Positions 3,739 to 6,769 of a stretch of 6,769 nt of DNA are shown one piece after another. Each line of letters begins with the position of its first letter. Positions within the stretch are counted from its first letter, which is position 1. The stretch lies in assembly GCA_050733695.1 (NCBI GenBank), contig JBOHTO010000143.1, positions 1-6,769 on the forward strand, read 5' to 3'. The translations under genes and the position numbers were made by a program. A model generated the notes under the pieces. It saw only the letters and a list, made by a program, of their open reading frames with translations. It ran no database searches and was not told the origin of the DNA. This DNA comes from JBOHTO01 sp050733695. Its GTDB lineage: Bacteria > Gemmatimonadota > Gemmatimonadetes > Gemmatimonadales > Gemmatimonadaceae.

Positions 3739-6396
3739 ATGGGACTGATGCAGGGCATCGGGGTGCGCCTGCGCGCGCTCCTCCGGCCGGCGACGACCGA
3801 TCGGGACCTGGATGACGAGATCCACCTCCACCTCGAGCTCGAGGCGGAGAAGTACCGCGCGCTCGGGATGTCCGAGGCCGACGCACGGCGCAAGGCGCTG
3901 CTCGCCTTCGGCGGTGTGGCGCAGGCGCGCGAGGCGCATCGCGAGGTGCGCACCGCGCGGTGGATCGAGGAGACGCGCCGGGATGTTCGGATCGCGCTCC
4001 GCGCCCTGGCGCGACGTCCGGCCGTCAGCATCGCCGCCGTGCTCACGCTCGCGCTCGGGATCGGCGCGACCACGGCGATCTTCTCCGTCGTGAACGCGGT
4101 CATCCTGCGCCCGCTGCCGTTCGCAGAACCGGGTCGGCTCGTGATGCTGTGGGAGGAGAATCCCGACTTCGGCTGGTACCAGCAGTCCGCCGCGCCGGCC
4201 AACGTGCTCGACTGGCGCGAGCGCGTGCGCGCCTTCGACGACGTTGCCGCCTACGCAGAGTTCGAGGAGGAGGCGATCCTCACAGGCGAAGGCGAGCCGC
4301 GTCTGCTGTACGCCGCGCTCGTGACGGGGAATCTCTTCGATGTCCTCGGCGTGCGCGCCCTGCATGGCCGGACGCTGCGCGATGAGGAGACGTGGTCCAC
4401 CGCCGAACGCGCCGTCGTGATCAGTCATCGCGCCTGGCGGACGCATCTCGGCGGCGACACCGCTGTCATCGAGAACACCATCCAGCTCGATGGGCAACCA
4501 TTCCGCGTCGTCGGTGTCATGCGGCCGTCGTTCGCATTCCCGTTCGAGCGTGTCGACGTCTGGATGCCCATGCGGTGGAACCCGCAGGCGAAGGCCTTCG
4601 CCTCCTTCCGCCGCGCGCACTGGCTTCGGGCGATCGCGCGGCTCGAGCCGGGCGTAACACCGATGCAGGCGAACGCCGAGCTCGAGCAGGTCGCGGCTCG
4701 CCTGATGGAGGAGTATCCGGCGACCAACACACGCATGGGCGCGGGGCTCACGCCGCTGCACGAGTTCCTCGTCGGGAGCACCCGGACGCCGCTCTTCATC
4801 GTGCTCGGCGCCGTCGCGATCCTGCTCGTCATCGCGTGCGTCAACGTCGGCAACCTGCTCCTCGTCGCGGCCGCCGGGCGCGAGCGGGAGAGTGCGCTCC
4901 GGCTCGTGCTCGGCGCGGGCCGCCTGCGCCTCGCGCGGCAGGCGCTCACCGAGAGCTTCGTGCTCGCCGCCGTCGGCGGTGCGGCCGGGCTCGCGCTCGG
5001 CTGGGCAGGCACCGGCGCCCTGGCAGCGCTCCAGCCCGAGGGCCTCCTGCGCGTCAGCGACGTCCCGCTGGATGGACGCGTGTTGCTCTTCGTGCTCGCG
5101 GTGACCATGACGTGCGGTCTGCTCTTCGGCGTGGCGCCGACGCTCTGGAGTGGGCGTCGCGTGCCGGCGGAGGCATTGCGCGAGGGTGGCCGGACAGGCA
5201 GCGACGGCCATCGCGTGCGCCGCTGGGGCAGCACGCTGGTGGTGGCCGAAGTGGCGATGGCGTTCGTGTTGACGGTCGGCGCCGGGCTGCTCGTGCGCAG
5301 CTACCGGACACTTCAGAACGTGGATCCGGGCTTCGACGCGAGCGGAGTGCTCGCCGCGTCACTCGCACTGCCGGAGTCGCGCTACGACACGAACGCAAAG
5401 CTCGATGCCTTCTGGGAGGAGCTCGTGCGCCGGGCGCGCGGACTGCCCGGTGCGGAGCACGCCGCCGTCGTGCGCAAGCTACCGCTGTCGGCGCCGAGCT
5501 GGTCGAGCCAGTTCGTGGCGCGGGGCTGGGAGCCCGGCCGGTACGGTGTCGAGGTCGTGCACCGCGAGGTGTCGCCCGGCTACTTCGAGACGATGGGCGT
5601 GCCGCTCGTGCGCGGGCGCGACTTCACCGAGGCCGACCGTGCGGATGGACAGCCGGTGGTGATCGTGAACGAGGCGCTCGCGGACGTGTACTTCCCCGGC
5701 GAGGACGCGATCGGGAAAGTGATTGCGTTCGATCAGGTGCCCGACTCCAACTCGGTCTGGCGGACCATCGTCGGGGTCGTCGGCAGCGAGCGGCAGGGAG
5801 CGCTCGCGGCACCTCCGCGTCACGAGATCTTCGCGCCCATCACCCAGGATCGCACGCCCGGCATGGCGCTCGTGCTGCGCACGACGGGTGCGCCGTCGTC
5901 GCTCGCACCCGGCGTGCACCGCATCGTCGCCGAGCTCGATCCGCTGCTGGCGTTCACCTCGATCCAGCCGATGTCCGACGTGCGGGATGCGGCGCTCGCG
6001 CGCGACCGGTTCTTCATGACGCTGCTGCTGGCGTTCGCCGGTGTGGGGCTCGTGCTCGCGCTGATCGGGGTGTACGGTGTGCTCGCGCAGCTCGTGAGCG
6101 GTCGCCGGCGCGAGATCGGGATTCGCGTGGCGCTCGGCGCGCAGCCGGCGCAGCTCCGGTGGGCCGTCGTGCGGCGTGGCCTCGCGCTCACGACCGCCGG
6201 TCTCGTGCTCGGTGGGGCCGTCGCGCTCGTGAGCACGCGGGCGCTCGGCTCGCTGCTCTACGAGGTGACGCCGGCGGATCCGTTCACGTTTGCGGTGGTC
6301 ACACTGCTGCTCGTTCTGACGAGCGTGGTCGCGGCGTGGCAGCCGGCGCGGCGCGCGAGCGCCGCGGATCCGGTCGAGGTGTTGCGCAACGAGTGA
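3739..6396 (+). CDS. Duplicated orphan ABC-type permease (ADOP family, MacB/FtsX-like)
   Basis: The protein has 885 residues, the usual length for acidobacterial-type duplicated orphan permeases. Residues 1-90 are the family's cytoplasmic N-terminal region (DRDLDDEIHLHLELEAE, then GMSEADARRKALLAFGG). A first membrane helix (about 96-122) is followed by a MacB-like periplasmic core domain (about 125-340), then FtsX helices at about 350-377, 403-430 and 447-468. The second half repeats this: helix 497-520, periplasmic domain 525-750, helices 758-785, 813-835 and 849-868. FtsX-type coupling signatures are visible at ESALRLVLGAG (384-394) and REIGIRVALGA (791-801). The end, ADPVEVLRNE, is typical. 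No ATPase gene is in the window, in line with the family name, so partner and substrate are unknown; MacB-type relatives transmit force across the membrane to export or to periplasmic partners. It is co-transcribed with padR. Confidence 0.93.
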   Translation: MGLMQGIGVRLRALLRPATTDRDLDDEIHLHLELEAEKYRALGMSEADARRKALLAFGGVAQAREAHREVRTARWIEETRRDVRIALRALARRPAVSIAAVLTLALGIGATTAIFSVVNAVILRPLPFAEPGRLVMLWEENPDFGWYQQSAAPANVLDWRERVRAFDDVAAYAEFEEEAILTGEGEPRLLYAALVTGNLFDVLGVRALHGRTLRDEETWSTAERAVVISHRAWRTHLGGDTAVIENTIQLDGQPFRVVGVMRPSFAFPFERVDVWMPMRWNPQAKAFASFRRAHWLRAIARLEPGVTPMQANAELEQVAARLMEEYPATNTRMGAGLTPLHEFLVGSTRTPLFIVLGAVAILLVIACVNVGNLLLVAAAGRERESALRLVLGAGRLRLARQALTESFVLAAVGGAAGLALGWAGTGALAALQPEGLLRVSDVPLDGRVLLFVLAVTMTCGLLFGVAPTLWSGRRVPAEALREGGRTGSDGHRVRRWGSTLVVAEVAMAFVLTVGAGLLVRSYRTLQNVDPGFDASGVLAASLALPESRYDTNAKLDAFWEELVRRARGLPGAEHAAVVRKLPLSAPSWSSQFVARGWEPGRYGVEVVHREVSPGYFETMGVPLVRGRDFTEADRADGQPVVIVNEALADVYFPGEDAIGKVIAFDQVPDSNSVWRTIVGVVGSERQGALAAPPRHEIFAPITQDRTPGMALVLRTTGAPSSLAPGVHRIVAELDPLLAFTSIQPMSDVRDAALARDRFFMTLLLAFAGVGLVLALIGVYGVLAQLVSGRRREIGIRVALGAQPAQLRWAVVRRGLALTTAGLVLGGAVALVSTRALGSLLYEVTPADPFTFAVVTLLLVLTSVVAAWQPARRASAADPVEVLRNE

Positions 6397-6444
6397 AAGC
6401 TGGCAGTGACGCTTCGACGGCGCTGGAGTTGCAGCCGATCGTCC

Positions 6445-6663
6445 GCCGGTCAGATCCGTCCGGATCACGATCACCTGCGTCTCGGTCCGCCATGCGAGGC
6501 CATCGGTTCCCCAACGGACCAGCCGTCCGAGACCGCCGCCTGGCACCGTGATCGCGCCGACTGGGACCAGTGCGTCGAGATGATAGGCTTCGAGAGAGGT
6601 TCCGTCGAGGTAATAGACGCGTCCGCGCGCCGGATCGGGACGCACCGGGCCGAATGCCGGGAG
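6445..6663 (-). pseudogene. C-terminal remnant of a beta-propeller-like protein
   Basis: About 73 minus-strand codons read as the last blades of a propeller-type repeat protein: LPAFGPVRPDPARGRVYYL, DGTSLEAYHLDALVPVG, then GRLVRWGTDGLAWRTETQV and IVIRTDL. The pattern RVYYLDGTSLEAY...GRLVRWGTDGLAWRT is familiar from secreted repeat proteins of Acidobacteriota and Gemmatimonadota (recognised from memory). It looks broken at both ends. Downstream there is no stop, and the frame runs on antisense through the permease gene. Upstream, where further blades should be, the sequence turns into the higB promoter and coding start. One +1 shift near RTDL would give a stop (TGA), so a recent frameshift or sequencing error at the C-terminus is an alternative. 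The space 6397-6444 shows nothing else; no convincing terminator follows the permease. Confidence 0.5.
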
Positions 6664-6667
6664 ATGG

Positions 6668-6696
6668 TTGCGGTTAGTAACGCGAGACGGTATTAT
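6668..6696 (+). promoter_or_regulatory. Promoter of the right-edge toxin gene, with palindromic spacer
   Basis: TTGCGG (6668-6673) and TATTAT (6691-6696) are 17 bases apart, the optimal spacing; the -10 matches TATAAT in five of six places. The expected start of transcription, six or seven bases after the -10, falls on the GTG at 6702. The spacer carries the palindrome GTTAGTAAC (6673-6681), a possible site for the antitoxin repressor. Confidence 0.6.
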
Positions 6697-6701
6697 GCGA
6701 C

Positions 6702-6769
6702 GTGATCCGGAGCTTCCGCGACCGAGACACGGCGCGCCTATATGCCCGCGAACTCGTGCGGCGGTGGGG
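6702..6769 (+). CDS. higB: HigB-type toxin, N-terminal part (runs off the window)
   Basis: Only the first 22 codons are present. They read as the N-terminus of the HigB host-killing toxin family (RelE superfamily): start, then IRSFRDRDTARLYARELVRRWG. The opening IRSFRD..T..L..R..VRR is characteristic. Family members cleave mRNA on the ribosome, and their antitoxin gene higA normally follows, here outside the window. GTG 6702 is chosen because translation matches the family from its first residue and no other start fits; there is no Shine-Dalgarno sequence, and the promoter position predicts a leaderless mRNA. The toxin is of a different subfamily from the one at 12-347, so the two modules are not copies of each other. 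Confidence 0.72.
   Translation, partial: MIRSFRDRDTARLYARELVRRW

Noticed and set aside
3831..3844. 14-base perfect palindrome CCTCGAGCTCGAGG
   Set aside because: It lies in the permease coding sequence (codons for LELE) and follows from repeated CTC-GAG codons, so it needs no separate function.
3174..4202. Long minus-strand open frame across padR and the permease start
   Set aside because: It is antisense to two clearly recognised genes, and its product is Arg/Ser/Ala-rich without any domain; open antisense frames are common in high-GC genes.
4392..6551. 719-codon plus-strand frame inside the permease gene
   Set aside because: It is out of frame with a full-length ADOP permease and gives an Arg/Ala-rich product typical of a shifted high-GC frame.
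6406..6705. Plus-strand frame after the permease stop
   Set aside because: It is antisense to the propeller remnant, has no ribosome binding site and shows no family resemblance.

Overview
This is a high-GC bacterial window. A PadR-family regulator coupled to a duplicated orphan FtsX/MacB-type permease, together with short beta-propeller and lipoprotein genes, suggests Gemmatimonadota or Acidobacteriota. This is inference from gene content and composition; there is no rRNA or marker gene to place it firmly.

Layout, left to right. (1) 12-657: a compact two-gene toxin-antitoxin module on the + strand, a RelE/HigB-type (Gp49-like) toxin followed by a HigA-type XRE antitoxin. (2) 652-736: the antitoxin stop codon sits inside a sequence that folds like an integron attC site, so the module looks like a mobile gene cassette. 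(3) 737-957: about 220 bases with no convincing gene and a few short inverted repeats. (4) 958-1764: an AraC-family regulator, followed 52 bases later by a secreted PAF-acetylhydrolase-like alpha/beta hydrolase (1817-2974). (5) 2989-3270: a small minus-strand gene for a probable lipoprotein, convergent with the hydrolase. (6) 3271-3398: a divergent intergenic region with two inverted repeats, one of them very long (two 23-base arms with one mismatch) and overlapping the likely promoter and the ribosome binding site of padR. (7) 3399-3728 and 3739-6396: a padR-ADOP permease operon. (8) 6397-6701: a degraded C-terminal piece of a minus-strand beta-propeller-like gene. (9) 6702 to the right edge: the start of a second HigB-type toxin gene, with a good promoter placed so that the mRNA would be leaderless.

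How it fits together: the PadR repressor probably controls itself and the downstream permease through the palindrome. The AraC regulator may control the adjacent hydrolase. Toxin-antitoxin genes occur at both ends, one in a cassette-like setting, so this is accessory rather than core sequence. The two most unusual signals are the attC site overlapping the antitoxin stop codon and the palindrome that covers both the padR promoter region and its Shine-Dalgarno sequence.
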